Shown: piece after piece, positions 9,625 to 18,144 of the stretch
Position numbering within the stretch: the stretch's first letter is position 1
Layout: each line of letters starts with the position of its first letter
NCBI RefSeq assembly: GCF_016583565.1
Contig: NZ_NRRF01000051.1
Location: forward strand, 1 to 33,585
Source of the DNA: Thiocystis violacea
GTDB lineage: Bacteria; Pseudomonadota; Gammaproteobacteria; Chromatiales; Chromatiaceae
DNA length: 33,585 bases
Direction of reading: 5' to 3'
Translations under genes and position numbers: made by a program
Notes under the pieces: generated by a model
The model's input: the letters and a program-made list of their open reading frames with translations, nothing else
Database searches by the model: none
What the model was told of the DNA's origin: nothing

Positions 9625-9638
9625 TTGAAAATGATCAA
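9625..9638. promoter_or_regulatory. FNR/CRP-type palindrome, no obvious target gene
   Basis: TTGAAAATGATCAA keeps the full TTGA-N6-TCAA core. A weaker site, CTGAGCTAGATCAA, follows at 9668-9681 in an AT-richer stretch. The nearest intact genes are the CbcL-like gene about 560 bases to the left (minus strand) and the DUF2892 gene about 660 bases to the right (plus strand). It could be a displaced promoter or a chance match. Confidence 0.3.
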
Positions 9639-9767
9639 CCACACCGGCGAGCCAGGCTGTAATGTTTCTGAGCTAGATCAAAAGATATGAATTTTCATAC
9701 TTCCGTTGGACGCCGTGTTGGTGCCTTCTGGTGCACGCGACGTTCGTCGAGCCTGCGGAGAAGGATC

Positions 9768-9956
9768 GGATGTGATGAGCCCCATCGCGAAGCGGCGTAG
9801 CGCGGTGATGTCTTCGGGTCCGTGGTCAGTGCCAGTGGTGCAGCGATCCTTGTCCCGATTTCAGTCGAGGCTATGGTGGCAGCTGTTCGCGATGCCCCAG
9901 CGGCCGCGGTTGAAGGCGAGCACGGCGTCGGTGCTCCGCGGGTGATGGCTGCTGAG
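9768..9956 (-). pseudogene. C-terminal remnant of an ISAs1-like transposase
   Basis: Read on the minus strand, this stretch gives AFNRGRWGIANSCHHSLD, a stop codon, then NRDKDRCTTGTDHGPEDI and TALRRFAMGLITS. This matches the usual C-terminal pattern of ISAs1/H-repeat-type transposases (NRGHWxIENxxHxxLDW…ED…R.G…N…LRR.A). The catalytic glutamate of the W-x-IEN motif is replaced by alanine, and the tryptophan after LD is a TGA stop. Only about 60 codons remain. It is a dead fragment. Confidence 0.7.
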
Positions 9957-10083
9957 GCCTTAGAGGGCTTGGCGAAAACGGGGACGGCGAAACAAGGAGG
10001 CCGGGTGACCGAGGGTGATGGCTCACCCGCCGTCACCAACGATCTGGACATGCCCAATTCGGGCATCCGGCTCTTCGGTCTAA

Positions 10084-10111
10084 GCGGGTGCTCAGTCGGA
10101 CAGACTCCTAG
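10084..10111 (-). repeat. Solitary IS1182-type terminal inverted repeat
   Basis: The reverse complement of this 28-base stretch (beginning CTAGGAGTCTGTCCGACT, ending AGCACCCGC) matches 27 of 28 bases of 32690-32717, which lies just upstream of a truncated IS1182-family transposase start. No transposase of that family adjoins it here. It marks a past insertion or a partial deletion. Confidence 0.65.
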
Positions 10112-10300
10112 CTAGCCGGAGGACGCCAGAGCGACCGAAACATGTGTAGCGCGATGGGTATTCCAAGCACCGGCCAGCCGCCTGAGGACGGGAAATTGGC
10201 TGCGATGGCCCCATGTCCTCGGCAGTAGGCGCTAGGAAGGTCTCGGCCGACCGGCGTCGCTCAAACCAATCCTGAGACACGAAAACATCGAGGTGATTGT

Positions 10301-10504
10301 ATGAAATTGGTCAACAACGTGGGCAAGCAAGACCGTAACATCCGTTTCGCCGCAGGCGGTGCCGCGATCCTGCTAGGCATCGTCACTGGCCTGTGGTGGT
10401 TGGACATCATCGGCCTCATTCTGCTGGGGACGGCCTACTTTGGCACCTGCCTCGCCTACGTCCCGCTCGGGATCAACACGGCGAAAGATGCTGCGGACGA
10501 CTGA
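10301..10504 (+). CDS. Small membrane protein, DUF2892 (YgaP-TM-like)
   Basis: A 67-residue protein beginning MKLVNNVGKQDRNIRFAAGG, which is the standard opening of the DUF2892 family. Two hydrophobic helices follow (about 18-34 and 36-54) with a conserved LGTAYFGTCLAYVPLGI end. Such domains occur alone or fused to rhodanese (YgaP) and are common in sulfur-metabolising bacteria, but their function is unclear. GAGGTG sits 5 bases before the ATG. It stands alone in a gene-poor stretch. Confidence 0.85.
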   Translation: MKLVNNVGKQDRNIRFAAGGAAILLGIVTGLWWLDIIGLILLGTAYFGTCLAYVPLGINTAKDAADD

Positions 10505-11356
10505 AGCAATCGACGCCGTACCAGCCGTGAGATTCATCGCTTCCAACCCTCGGGACACATTCCACATTGCCCATCTTGCGCGGGCCAGTATGCCCGTGGC
10601 GGTGTCCCCGAGGTGGAGGCGACTGACACGCTAAAGGACGGCTTCGGCTGCCGTGCCATGAGGCTGCTCTGCCCAGGGCGACGAACGTTCGTTCACGGCA
10701 GTCGAGTTCAACCTGGATGGACCGGTCGCTCGGAGAGTGGGCCGTCCATTCGAAGCCGGCCGACCGACCAACCGAACGTCAATCTGAAGCGTAACGGACC
10801 TTTTGGCGGCACCTCAAGAACCAGAGTCAACCCAAAGGCACGTTTGCGAGTGCGCTTCTGTCTGTGAAACCAACCCTCGGCAAGGGGCCACCCTGGCCAC
10901 GGACAGGACATCCTAGCCACGCCGGGAGCCCAGCCATGGACTGAGGCAGGAGATTGGCCGGGGTAAGACGCCCAGACAACCCGCAACGACTTGGCTGACG
11001 GACATTGCGAGCGGTGCCAGCGCGCATCCCCGGACGCTGGGGTTCTAAAGCCCAAACCCTCGAGAATTCCGAAGCGACTATTTATCGATCACTTACATTC
11101 ATCGCCTCTCACGAAAAATGGTTCTTCTGCTGGCTTCTGCTGAACGTAACTTATTGATTTTTTATGGTCGACAGAAATTTCCGGGGTTTGGGCTTACAAC
11201 CCCCTTGTGAGCAAGGGCAAAAGGGAAGACCTGACCCCGTCGATGACCCCGTCGATGTGATCCCCGACATCGAGGTTCGCTGGGTGCGGCGTCCGCGCAG
11301 CCAGATTCGTGTGGCGAGGAAATATAGGACAGTCACGCGGCCGACAGCCAGAGCAG
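10505..11356. other. Intergenic, no recognisable gene (about 850 bp)
   Basis: No open frame here resembles a known family. The stretch includes a 10-base perfect palindrome CGAACGTTCG (10682-10691), an AT-rich part near 11080-11165, a 6-bp stem hairpin CCCTTG-TGAG-CAAGGG (11202-11217) without a T-run on either side, and a 12-bp tandem duplication (11233-11256). None of these can be given a function. Confidence 0.5.
11233..11256. repeat. 12-bp tandem duplication
   Basis: Two exact copies of GACCCCGTCGAT in direct tandem, downstream of the L,D-transpeptidase gene in non-coding DNA. No function is evident. Confidence 0.7.
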
Positions 11357-12355
11357 CTACTGCCCTTGGCAAAGCGGCAGTGGAGAGGGCTGCGGAGCGG
11401 GACGTTTGCGTGTGTATTCCGCGATCCTCGGCCCGAGGTGCTCCTTAGGCCAATACTTCGGAGCGCCGATCTCCTTCAGACAGGATGCATTCCAGTACAG
11501 CTCCGACCGCGACAAGGAGCGCCCGCCTGCCACCGCCCGTGTGACGGCGTCGATGTCGGCCGCCTCGGGATAGAGATACAGGGTGGTCGGATCACCATCT
11601 GTCATCCTCACGATCTCTTGGGCATCCGACGGCGACCAACTGGTACAGCCGCTACTGCGGCCGCCGGAGTAGTCCACCAGCCTTCCCAGCGGCACGTAGC
11701 CCGCTTCATTCGCATGGGGGCTGCCGGGCTCCCGCAGCAGACACGCGCCCTTGATCAAGACCGCCGCATGTCCGCCGATCGCACGCTGCTCGGCGTTCGC
11801 GGTCTCGCCTTCGCCGTCGAAGGGAACGAAGGAGCGCATCAGAAGCGTCTTCCGCTTGGCCGAGCTGCCGTAGTAACCCTTAAACGAGGTCCGCGTTTCG
11901 CCGGTGACATAGACGCCGCCTGCCGTCAGTCTCGAGCCCAAGGCGTTGCTGAAATGCTTCGCGCAGCGTTTTCCGTTCTTGAAATCCCCGATGCCATTCA
12001 ACGTGCGACCGCCGCCGTGGCCGGAGGAAACCGCACGAAATGACCGCTGAGATTCGCAGATGATGTAGAACCGGCGCCCGACCCCGCCATTGCTCGAGCT
12101 GTGCGGGCGCGTCGCATCCATAGCGAAGTAGCAGGGATTGCGAATGGCCCCTTCGCGCACCTTTTTCCAGTAAAGCGCACGTGCCCTCTGCAAGATTGGC
12201 AATGCGATTTGCCCCTCTCTTTCGCCGACATGGGCCTTTAGCCAGGTCGGGATCGCGGCTTGCGGCTCTGCGGCGAAAGCCGGCGGCGACGCCGATAAAG
12301 CGATGACAGCGATGAAGAGACTCAGGATCGTCAAAAGGCCGGATCTGAGTCGCAT
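11357..12355 (-). CDS. Secreted L,D-transpeptidase-like protein (YkuD_2 type)
   Basis: Likely acts on peptidoglycan in the periplasm. The 332 residues begin with a signal peptide (cleavage near residue 29, PPAFAAE). A catalytic-domain pattern is visible: G-H196 in GGHAAVLIKG and the S-x-G-C motif SSGCTSW with Cys237, as in L,D-transpeptidases. An SFRAVSSGHGGG stretch near 105-116 fits the YkuD_2 subgroup. The C-terminus is Pro-rich and basic. The start ATG lies 3 bases after the stop of the 31-residue peptide gene and close behind ferritin, so the three may be cotranscribed. The family call rests on motif reading and could be refined to another YkuD branch. Confidence 0.72.
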   Translation of the reverse strand: MRLRSGLLTILSLFIAVIALSASPPAFAAEPQAAIPTWLKAHVGEREGQIALPILQRARALYWKKVREGAIRNPCYFAMDATRPHSSSNGGVGRRFYIICESQRSFRAVSSGHGGGRTLNGIGDFKNGKRCAKHFSNALGSRLTAGGVYVTGETRTSFKGYYGSSAKRKTLLMRSFVPFDGEGETANAEQRAIGGHAAVLIKGACLLREPGSPHANEAGYVPLGRLVDYSGGRSSGCTSWSPSDAQEIVRMTDGDPTTLYLYPEAADIDAVTRAVAGGRSLSRSELYWNASCLKEIGAPKYWPKEHLGPRIAEYTRKRPAPQPSPLPLCQGQ

Positions 12356-12358
12356 CGA

Positions 12359-12454
12359 TCAATCCTCGCTCCACCGGGTTTTGCGCTTCGGGCACTTCTT
12401 GCAGCGTTTCTGCTCAAGGTACTTCTTGCAGCACTTCTCGGATTTCTTGCTCAT
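12359..12454 (-). CDS. 31-residue Cys/Lys-rich peptide
   Basis: A short open frame encodes a very basic peptide with a CC pair (residues 8-9) and a C-x2-C pair (18-21), in the contexts KCCKKYLEQKR and RCKKCPKRK. It is preceded by GGGG at a loose distance. It lies between ferritin (31 bases upstream) and the L,D-transpeptidase (3 bases downstream) on the same strand. Small proteins with this Cys/Lys pattern recur in gammaproteobacteria to my recollection, but I know no function. Metal binding next to ferritin is an inference. Confidence 0.6.
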   Translation of the reverse strand: MSKKSEKCCKKYLEQKRCKKCPKRKTRWSED

Positions 12455-12484
12455 CGCGAACCCCGCATGACAGGCGAGCGTGGA

Positions 12485-13009
12485 CTAGGCGGCCGTGGTG
12501 TCCTGCGCTTGTCCGATCTGTTTAGCGAGAGCCGCCAGCTCGTTGTCGATCAGCATCAAGGCTTGCCCCTGGTCGCCGAATAGACGGACACGACCAAGGA
12601 TATCCTTGACGGTCGCCTCTTCCTCGATCTGCTCTGTGACGAACCAGTGCAGGAAAATGTTGGTCGCATGGTCCTTTTCCGTAAGGGCGTGGTCGACCAG
12701 CTCGTTGATACAGGCCGTGACGCCACGCTCGTGGGTAAGGGTCTGCTCGAACATCTCGATCACGCTCGGCTCAACCGCTGCGGGCGCGGCGACATCGCCA
12801 ATCTGGACGACGGCATCCTGATCGATGAGGTAGCGGTACATTTTCATGGCATGCTCAAGCTCCTCGCCATGCTTGGCGAAGAACCAGGCCGCCACACCCC
12901 TCAGGCTCATGGTCTCGGCCTGTGCCGAGAGGGCGAGGTAGAAATTGGCGGAGTACATCTCGCGGTTGATCTGGGCGTTGATGCGGCTGGACATCTCTTG
13001 GGAAATCAT
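12485..13009 (-). CDS. ftnA: Ferritin (FtnA-like, non-haem)
   Basis: Iron-storage protein forming a 24-subunit cage in the cytoplasm. The 174 residues fit the family. The ferroxidase-centre pattern is visible: NREMYSANFYLALS with Glu17, then EELEHAMKMY (Glu49/50, His53), a glutamate in the third helix (TLTHERGVT, Glu94), and EQIEEEATVKDIL near 127-139. No haem-binding methionine of bacterioferritin stands out. It is followed by the small Cys-rich peptide and the L,D-transpeptidase. About 190 non-coding bases separate it from bciA upstream. Confidence 0.93.
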   Translation of the reverse strand: MISQEMSSRINAQINREMYSANFYLALSAQAETMSLRGVAAWFFAKHGEELEHAMKMYRYLIDQDAVVQIGDVAAPAAVEPSVIEMFEQTLTHERGVTACINELVDHALTEKDHATNIFLHWFVTEQIEEEATVKDILGRVRLFGDQGQALMLIDNELAALAKQIGQAQDTTAA

Positions 13010-13201
13010 CGAGGCGTGCTCCTAGTCGTCTGTGGGCTGGTTTGCAGTCACGTGATACGGAGAGATGATGGCACGAGCCCCATCGGGCAAGGGTGCAGCC
13101 CGGAAGCAGGGCGATCCCGAGCCGCAGATCCCGCGCGGCGCCAACACATTGCAGGTCGCGAGCGCGTGTCCCTGGGCACTTCATCGAGTGGCTTGCAAGG
13201 C

Positions 13202-14206
13202 TCAGAACACCGAATGCTCGCCGCGCTCGGCCGTCTCGGAGCCATCGACGAGCTGCCGGTAGTAATCGAACAGGGTGTCCTGGCCGGTCTCGGGCGTTGC
13301 GTCGGCATCGTAGAGACCGGTCTCGGGGTCGAGGACCAGCATGGATTCCGTTGCGTAATAGTGACCGATCCGGGCCAGCTCGGCCTTGACGGCCAGACGT
13401 GGAGCCACCTTTCCCAGCACCCCCAGGACCGCCGCGATGCCGCTGATGAGCGAGACCGGCACCTGCTTGAAACGTGGCTCGCGACCAAGCAGCTCGAACA
13501 GAAACTGTCCTTGCTCGAGCGCCGTGATGGCCGGACCCGGTCCGCCGATCGGCAAGATCTTGTCGTGCAGCGATGGGTCTTCCAGGCAATCCGCGAGATA
13601 GGCCGCCAGATCCGCGTCGCTGATCGGCTTGCAGGCGGTCAGGGTGCCGTCGCCGAACACCAGATAAGGCTTCCCCTGCTGGACCCGCGATACCTGGCCC
13701 GACAGTGATTTGAAAAAGGCCGTCGGACGGACGATCGAGTAGGTCAGTCCGGACTCCATCAGCGCCTGCTCGAAGGCGAGCTTGGCCTGCTGAAAGGCCA
13801 GCCTCGGCCGCTGTACGCAGATCGCCGACAACAGCACCATCTGTGTCGCGCCCGCGCTCTTGGCCTGCGCGAGCAGGCCCATGTGGGCCTGGTGATCGAT
13901 CGCCCAGGCATCGCGCGGCTCGCCTGTCCGCGATGCGAGACAGGACACCACCGCATCGAAGTGCTCGTTGCGGAATCCATGCTCGGCAAGCGAGGCGGGA
14001 TCGGTGACGTCGGCGAAGCGCACCTCGGCCCCCTGCAAGCAGTCCAGCGGCCGCTCCTGCATCGACGCATCGCGCGCGCGTGGGCGGACGACGCAGACAA
14101 CCTCGTGACCGCGCGCCAGCAAGGCGGAAACAGTCGCGCGCCCAATGGTGCCGGTGCCCCCGACCATGAGGACGCGACGGGGTTGTTTAGTGTCGCTCAC
14201 ATTCAT
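13202..14206 (-). CDS. bciA: Divinyl (proto)chlorophyllide 8-vinyl reductase, BciA type
   Basis: NADPH-dependent reductase that turns the 8-vinyl group of divinyl chlorophyllide into ethyl in bacteriochlorophyll synthesis. The N-terminal Rossmann motif VLMVGGTGTIGRATV and the NmrA/SDR-atypical fold are clear, with VSCLASRTGEPRDAWAIDHQA, LLSAICVQRPRLAFQQAK and YSIVRPTAFFKSLSGQ as family-typical strings. The C-terminus (YYATESMLVLD…TPETGQDTL) also matches BciA. Start: ATG 14206 gives MNVSDTK; ATG 14221 in the same frame adds five residues. The start region is duplicated (GTCGCTC[A/G]CATTCAT twice, 19 bases apart), so the true start is uncertain. This gene is the main phototrophy marker in the window. 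Confidence 0.88.
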   Translation of the reverse strand: MNVSDTKQPRRVLMVGGTGTIGRATVSALLARGHEVVCVVRPRARDASMQERPLDCLQGAEVRFADVTDPASLAEHGFRNEHFDAVVSCLASRTGEPRDAWAIDHQAHMGLLAQAKSAGATQMVLLSAICVQRPRLAFQQAKLAFEQALMESGLTYSIVRPTAFFKSLSGQVSRVQQGKPYLVFGDGTLTACKPISDADLAAYLADCLEDPSLHDKILPIGGPGPAITALEQGQFLFELLGREPRFKQVPVSLISGIAAVLGVLGKVAPRLAVKAELARIGHYYATESMLVLDPETGLYDADATPETGQDTLFDYYRQLVDGSETAERGEHSVF

Positions 14207-14465
14207 TCGCGTCGCTCGCATTCATCGGTCCGTGCTCGTTGTGCTCTAGGCTTGAATCCAAAGTCTGGACATCGACATCTGTCGCGGTCCGTGACGCGCA
14301 ACAGACTGGGCGAGTGGAATCGCTGAACTCGCGCGCGGGCGCATCAGAATACCAGAGTGCGGCAGGCTCAAACTAGGCTGTCGAAATCGGGCCAGCAATT
14401 CTAAATTTGCGCCTGCATGACGCCTGGGCGGTGGCTGGGCCGGTTGAAGCGCCTCGAGCATGAGG

Positions 14466-15940
14466 TCAAACAGCTGCTCCCAGGAGTCTAAAGTACAGGT
14501 ACTGGGTCAACGCCCTCAAATGCTCGAAGAAGGTGCGTCGTGAAGGCAATTCACGGCGTACCGCCCGGTAGGCGAGATCGAGTCGATCGAGCAGGGTATG
14601 GACGAGGAAGGCCAACAGGATCAGGCTCGCCAACAGGGAGGCGAGATGCTGTTTTCCATGCCCGTAGTTGTGCTCGAAATGGTAGCCCTGGGTTTTGAGG
14701 GTATTGTTGTTCTCGTTCTCGACCTTCCAGCGACTGCGTCCCGCCGCGACAAACGCCACGACATTCTCGGCGGAGACTGGCTCGGAGCTGGCCCAGGCGT
14801 TGTGGTAGAGCACGCGCCCCTGCGCATCGGTGGTGGTGAGCTCACACCAGCCGACGCGCAGGGCGTCGTCGCCATCGCGCAGGGGAAGATCATTGAGCCA
14901 GCGATAGGTGTTGGTGAGGCGCTCGCGGCCCGTCCAGCGTGTTTTGACCAAAGTCGACACCTCGCCGTTGCGCTCGAAATCCGCCACCCACTCGTAGAGG
15001 AGCTGATGGGAGGTTGGCAGACACACGAACAGAAAGGCGCAGCCCTGCGCGAGCACGTGCTCGCAAAACGGCTGATGGCAATAGAGGTCATCCCCGAGCA
15101 GGGTCGTGCGCCAGGAGGCGGTGTGCTCGCCCCACTGCTGCAGCCAGCGCTTGGCGGCGCTGAGTTCACAGTCTTGTTTCTCCTGTCCGTCCTGCGGGTG
15201 CACGAACGCCGCCGGCAAGGGGAAGACATCGCTCTGTCCGGGCGCGACGATGACCGGCGTGATGGCCACATGATAGAACTGCGTCTGGCCGCTGTTGAGC
15301 GTGCGCGTGGAGCATTGCGGACAGCCGATCGCGCACGAGCCATGGTATTCCGTGCCATCAAGGGCAATCAAGAGGCGTCCATCGGCTTGGCGATGCGTCT
15401 CTAACGCGCCCTGCTGGTGCGCGGCGTCGACAAGGTTCATGAACACCGCGTCGAGATGCGTCCGGGAGATCGGATCGAGCAGATTGCCAATCTGCTGTGT
15501 GCTCGGAATCTGATGTACGCCAAACAACGAACCGGCATTGTTGCGCCCGCGCTCCTTCTGCATCCGGCGTTGATCGTCGAGAAACGACGGACTCTGCATG
15601 AAGAACACTGAGAACGCACTCAGCGCGGCGTCACCGATCACATACTTCTGATGATTTCCACCCCAGGGCTGTGAAGGTCACGATTCGCGTATGCGTGCAA
15701 CCGTTTGATTTGCCTGTTGTGCGCTGCCTCGAATCCGGTGCTGGCCACCGGAGCCCCGCCCAAGAGTCGACGTAAGATACTAATTATGAAAGTTGTATTT
15801 TTGCACCTTCAAGGCCCTGGATTTCCACCCTTGCGATGGTCGGGCAGCGCGAACAACGCCTCTCGAATGTGATCAACCATGCCCTTCACCGAGAAGAGTG
15901 GTGGCGTTGGCTTGGGAGGCACTGTTGGCTTCAGGGCCAT
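14466..15940 (-). pseudogene. ISNCY-like transposase, interrupted by a MITE
   Basis: DDE transposase in two pieces. The first 40 codons read from ATG 15940 (MALKPTVPPKPTPP…DHRKGGN) to 15821. The remaining roughly 395 codons run from 15662 to 14466 and begin GGNHQKYVIGDAALSAFSVFF. Removing 15664-15819 and one 11-base repeat restores a single frame reading DHRKGGN-HQKYVIGD. The catalytic region is otherwise intact (ALDGTEYHGS, LGDDLYCHQP, RWKVENENNNTLKTQGYHFE, HNYGHGKQHL). AGGAA precedes the ATG. The C-terminal piece alone could start at GTG 15641, but it would lack the first 45 or so residues and is probably non-functional. Confidence 0.85.
15664..15819. mobile_element. 156-bp MITE-like element inserted in the IS transposase
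   Basis: Its ends form terminal inverted repeats: CAGGGCTGTGAAGGT at 15664-15678 and the inverse CAGGGCCTTGAAGGT at 15805-15819 (13 of 15 identical). It is flanked by an 11-bp direct repeat GATTTCCACCC at 15653-15663 and 15820-15830, a target-site duplication. It contains no transposase. Its interior is AT-richer near the right end. Precise removal heals the host reading frame. The mobilising transposase family is not identified; a 10-12 bp duplication is typical of some IS4-group elements. Confidence 0.9.
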
Positions 15941-16099
15941 TGGGGATTCCTGTCGGCTCGAAAAACCATTATGACATCATGGTCTTAAATTTAGAACTGC
16001 TGGGGTGCGCATTGCGCGTCGACATCGGTCAAGTATCGGCGGACGGGCTCTTGCGCGACGTGGCTCGCCGATCACAACAATCCAAGCGGCGGGGGTGAT

Positions 16100-16711
16100 T
16101 CACTCGCTCCGCGTATAGAAGATGCTCTTGCCTGGGACATCCTGCTCGGGGTCGTACTCCCTCGGCAGGCTGTGGGCGATGCCCTTGTGACAATCGATGC
16201 AGGTCAGGCCGGCTTCCTCGGCATCCTGGTGTCCCTGCGAGCTGCGGGATTCCTGCTTGTTGTAGTCCATGGAGTCGAAGTCGTGGCAGTTGCGGCATTC
16301 GCGCGAGTCGGTGCGCTTCATGGTGCGCCACACGTTCTGCGCCAGACGGAAGCGGTGCGCCTCGAACTGCGCGGGCGTGTCCAGATCGCCCTTGAAGTGG
16401 TGAAAGAGCTCGTTGCTCGCCTGGATCTTGCGCACGACCTTGTGCACCCAGTCCTTTGGCACATGGCAGTCCGGGCAGGTCGCGCGCACCCCGGTGCGGT
16501 TGCTGTAATGGATGGTGTCCGTGTACTCCTGATAGACATTGACCTTCATCTCGTGACAAGAGATGCAGAATTGCTCGGTGTTGGTCGCCTCCATGGCGGT
16601 GTTGAAGCCGCCCCAGGCGATGATGCCGATGACGATGCCCACCGACAGGATGAGCCAGGTCGCGCGACGGACTGGGGACTTGGGTGCTGAGGTCTTGCTG
16701 TGCTCGGACAT
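16100..16711 (-). CDS. napC: Tetrahaem quinol dehydrogenase NapC
   Basis: Membrane-anchored NapC/NirT-family cytochrome that takes electrons from quinol and passes them to NapB and NapA. It is 203 residues long with one N-terminal TM helix (about 17-35) and four haem motifs: CISCH (Cys49), CPDCH (79), CRNCH (139) and CIDCH (171), the last followed by KGIAHSLP as usual for NapC. It is the last gene of the nap operon, 48 bases after napB. The IS lies about 100 bases past its stop, so anything once further downstream may have been displaced. Confidence 0.95.
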   Translation of the reverse strand: MSEHSKTSAPKSPVRRATWLILSVGIVIGIIAWGGFNTAMEATNTEQFCISCHEMKVNVYQEYTDTIHYSNRTGVRATCPDCHVPKDWVHKVVRKIQASNELFHHFKGDLDTPAQFEAHRFRLAQNVWRTMKRTDSRECRNCHDFDSMDYNKQESRSSQGHQDAEEAGLTCIDCHKGIAHSLPREYDPEQDVPGKSIFYTRSE

Positions 16712-16759
16712 GATGGTCTTCCCGAATCGCTGATAGGAGCGCTGTGCTGACCGCTCGGG

Positions 16760-17185
16760 TCAGTCCCCATCGAAGACGTTGTCGACCAGCGGAATCGCCC
16801 CGGTTTGCGGGGCGTGGCACTGGGTGCAGAAGTAGCGCCTCGGCGCCAGATGGTCGAGCTTGACGCCGTCGCGATCGAAGAAATGGCTGTCGCCCACCTT
16901 CGGGGCCTTGGCGACCTCGAAAGTCGCCGGGCTGTGGCACTTGAGGCAGCCGTTCTGACGCAGGTCGATGCTGTACTTGTCGATTGGGTGCGGGATCATC
17001 GGCGGCTGCTTTTCCCAGCCGCGCCCGAACCCGCCAGGCACGGCCAGCGTGGCTTTGTGGGGCGTCGGACCTGACCCATCCATCAGCGCGTTGCCCCGAA
17101 GCGACGCCTCGTCCGCGGCACAAATGGCACTCGCCAGGCAGGCTGCCGCTAACCCCAATCGCATGGCTGCCATCGATGTATTCAT
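16760..17185 (-). CDS. napB: Dihaem cytochrome subunit NapB
   Basis: Periplasmic electron-transfer subunit of nitrate reductase NapAB. It is 141 residues with a signal peptide (cleavage near 23, ICAADE). Haem motifs are CLKCH (Cys80) and CTQCH (Cys120), with the conserved PPMIPHPI and APRRYFCTQCHAPQ surroundings of NapB. It starts 8 bases after napH. Confidence 0.95.
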   Translation of the reverse strand: MNTSMAAMRLGLAAACLASAICAADEASLRGNALMDGSGPTPHKATLAVPGGFGRGWEKQPPMIPHPIDKYSIDLRQNGCLKCHSPATFEVAKAPKVGDSHFFDRDGVKLDHLAPRRYFCTQCHAPQTGAIPLVDNVFDGD

Positions 17186-17193
17186 CGCTTTCT

Positions 17194-18144
17194 CTATCCT
17201 CCCGGTTGACTGGATACGGGGTGTCGCGTCGCAGTCTCCGCGCCGCGCGCCGCCGTGCTCGCACCGTCGTCCACGGGCTCGCTCAGGCCGAGGCCAGCGC
17301 GCCGGTACGCGAGCGTGAAGCCAAAGACGTTCTTGGCGCAGACGTCGATGCAGCGTCCGCAGTTAGTGCACTGCCGATCCGTAATGAGCGGGCCGATGCC
17401 CTGGGCGGCGCCCTTGAGGGCGGGTTTGATGACCTGTGGCTCCGGACAGATGGCGAAGCAGTCCATGCAATCGTCGCAGTGCTCCCGCCGGGCAGCCGCA
17501 ACCCGCACGGCTGGTCTGATGCCGATGAGCCCGTAGAAGGCGCCGACCGGGCAGAGATGACCGCACCAGCCGCGACGCACCACGAAGAGATCGTAGAGAA
17601 GCACCGCGATCATCAACGTCCAACCCCAACCCATCCCGAAGATCAGCCCGCGATGGGCGATGGAGACCGGGTTGATGTACTCCCAGGCGATCACGCCGGT
17701 CGCTAGCGGAAACAACAGAATTAGACCGAGCAGCCAATAGCGTGCATCCCGCGGAATCCGTCCGCTGGCGCGAATGTCGAGGCGGCGCCCCAGCCAGGCG
17801 GCCAGGTCGCTCACCAGATTGACCGGACAGACCCAGGAGCAGAAGACCCGTCCACCGACCAGGGCGTAGAAGACGAGCACGATCAGCGCCCCGATCAGAC
17901 CACTGGCGACCGGCCAGGCGCCCGAGAGCATCGACTGCGCCAGCAGCAGCGGATCGGAGAGCGGCAGGATACCCAGGGTCATGCTGGCGGACAGGTTGCC
18001 GGTCACGATCCAGATCCCGACCACCGGGCCGGCAAGAAAAAGCGCCAGGATGCCGAACTGGCTCGCGCGCCGCAGCAGCAGCCATCGATGCGCCTTGAGC
18101 CAGCCCTGCTCCGCGCGCGCGGTCTGACCGGGAAAGGCGTTCAT
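17194..18144 (-). CDS. napH: Quinol dehydrogenase membrane component NapH
   Basis: Inner-membrane iron-sulfur protein that with NapG forms a quinol-oxidising module feeding Nap. The 316 residues contain about four TM helices (near 30-50, 78-100, 135-155 and 170-190). Two CX3CP motifs on the cytoplasmic side (CSWVCPVN, CGHLCPVG) and two ferredoxin-type [4Fe-4S] motifs (CDDCMDCFAICP, CTNCGRCIDVCA) are in the order expected for NapH. The start ATG follows the napG stop with no gap (TAGATG). Confidence 0.95.
   Translation of the reverse strand: MNAFPGQTARAEQGWLKAHRWLLLRRASQFGILALFLAGPVVGIWIVTGNLSASMTLGILPLSDPLLLAQSMLSGAWPVASGLIGALIVLVFYALVGGRVFCSWVCPVNLVSDLAAWLGRRLDIRASGRIPRDARYWLLGLILLFPLATGVIAWEYINPVSIAHRGLIFGMGWGWTLMIAVLLYDLFVVRRGWCGHLCPVGAFYGLIGIRPAVRVAAARREHCDDCMDCFAICPEPQVIKPALKGAAQGIGPLITDRQCTNCGRCIDVCAKNVFGFTLAYRRAGLGLSEPVDDGASTAARGAETATRHPVSSQPGG

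Larger units (their letters stand above)
14392..16003 (-). mobile_element. ISNCY-like insertion sequence with terminal inverted repeats
   Basis: The ends are CCAGCAATTCTAAATTT at 14392-14408 and its inverse CCAGCAGTTCTAAATTT at 15987-16003 (16 of 17 identical), with partial similarity further inward. The element is 1612 bp, or about 1445 bp without the nested insertion. It holds one minus-strand transposase gene, broken by that insertion. No clear target duplication is visible at its outer ends. It lies between bciA and the 3' end of napC. Confidence 0.85.

Noticed and set aside
9376..9642. Minus-strand 88-codon frame with a Gly-rich stretch
   Set aside because: No ribosome site, no recognisable family, and competing frames of similar length on both strands.
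11202..11217. Rho-independent terminator after the L,D-transpeptidase
   Set aside because: The hairpin is only 6 bp, lies 140 bases past the stop and has no T-run on the minus strand.
15793..16098. Plus-strand 101-codon frame
   Set aside because: It is antisense to the N-terminal part of the IS transposase and crosses the MITE and the IS end.
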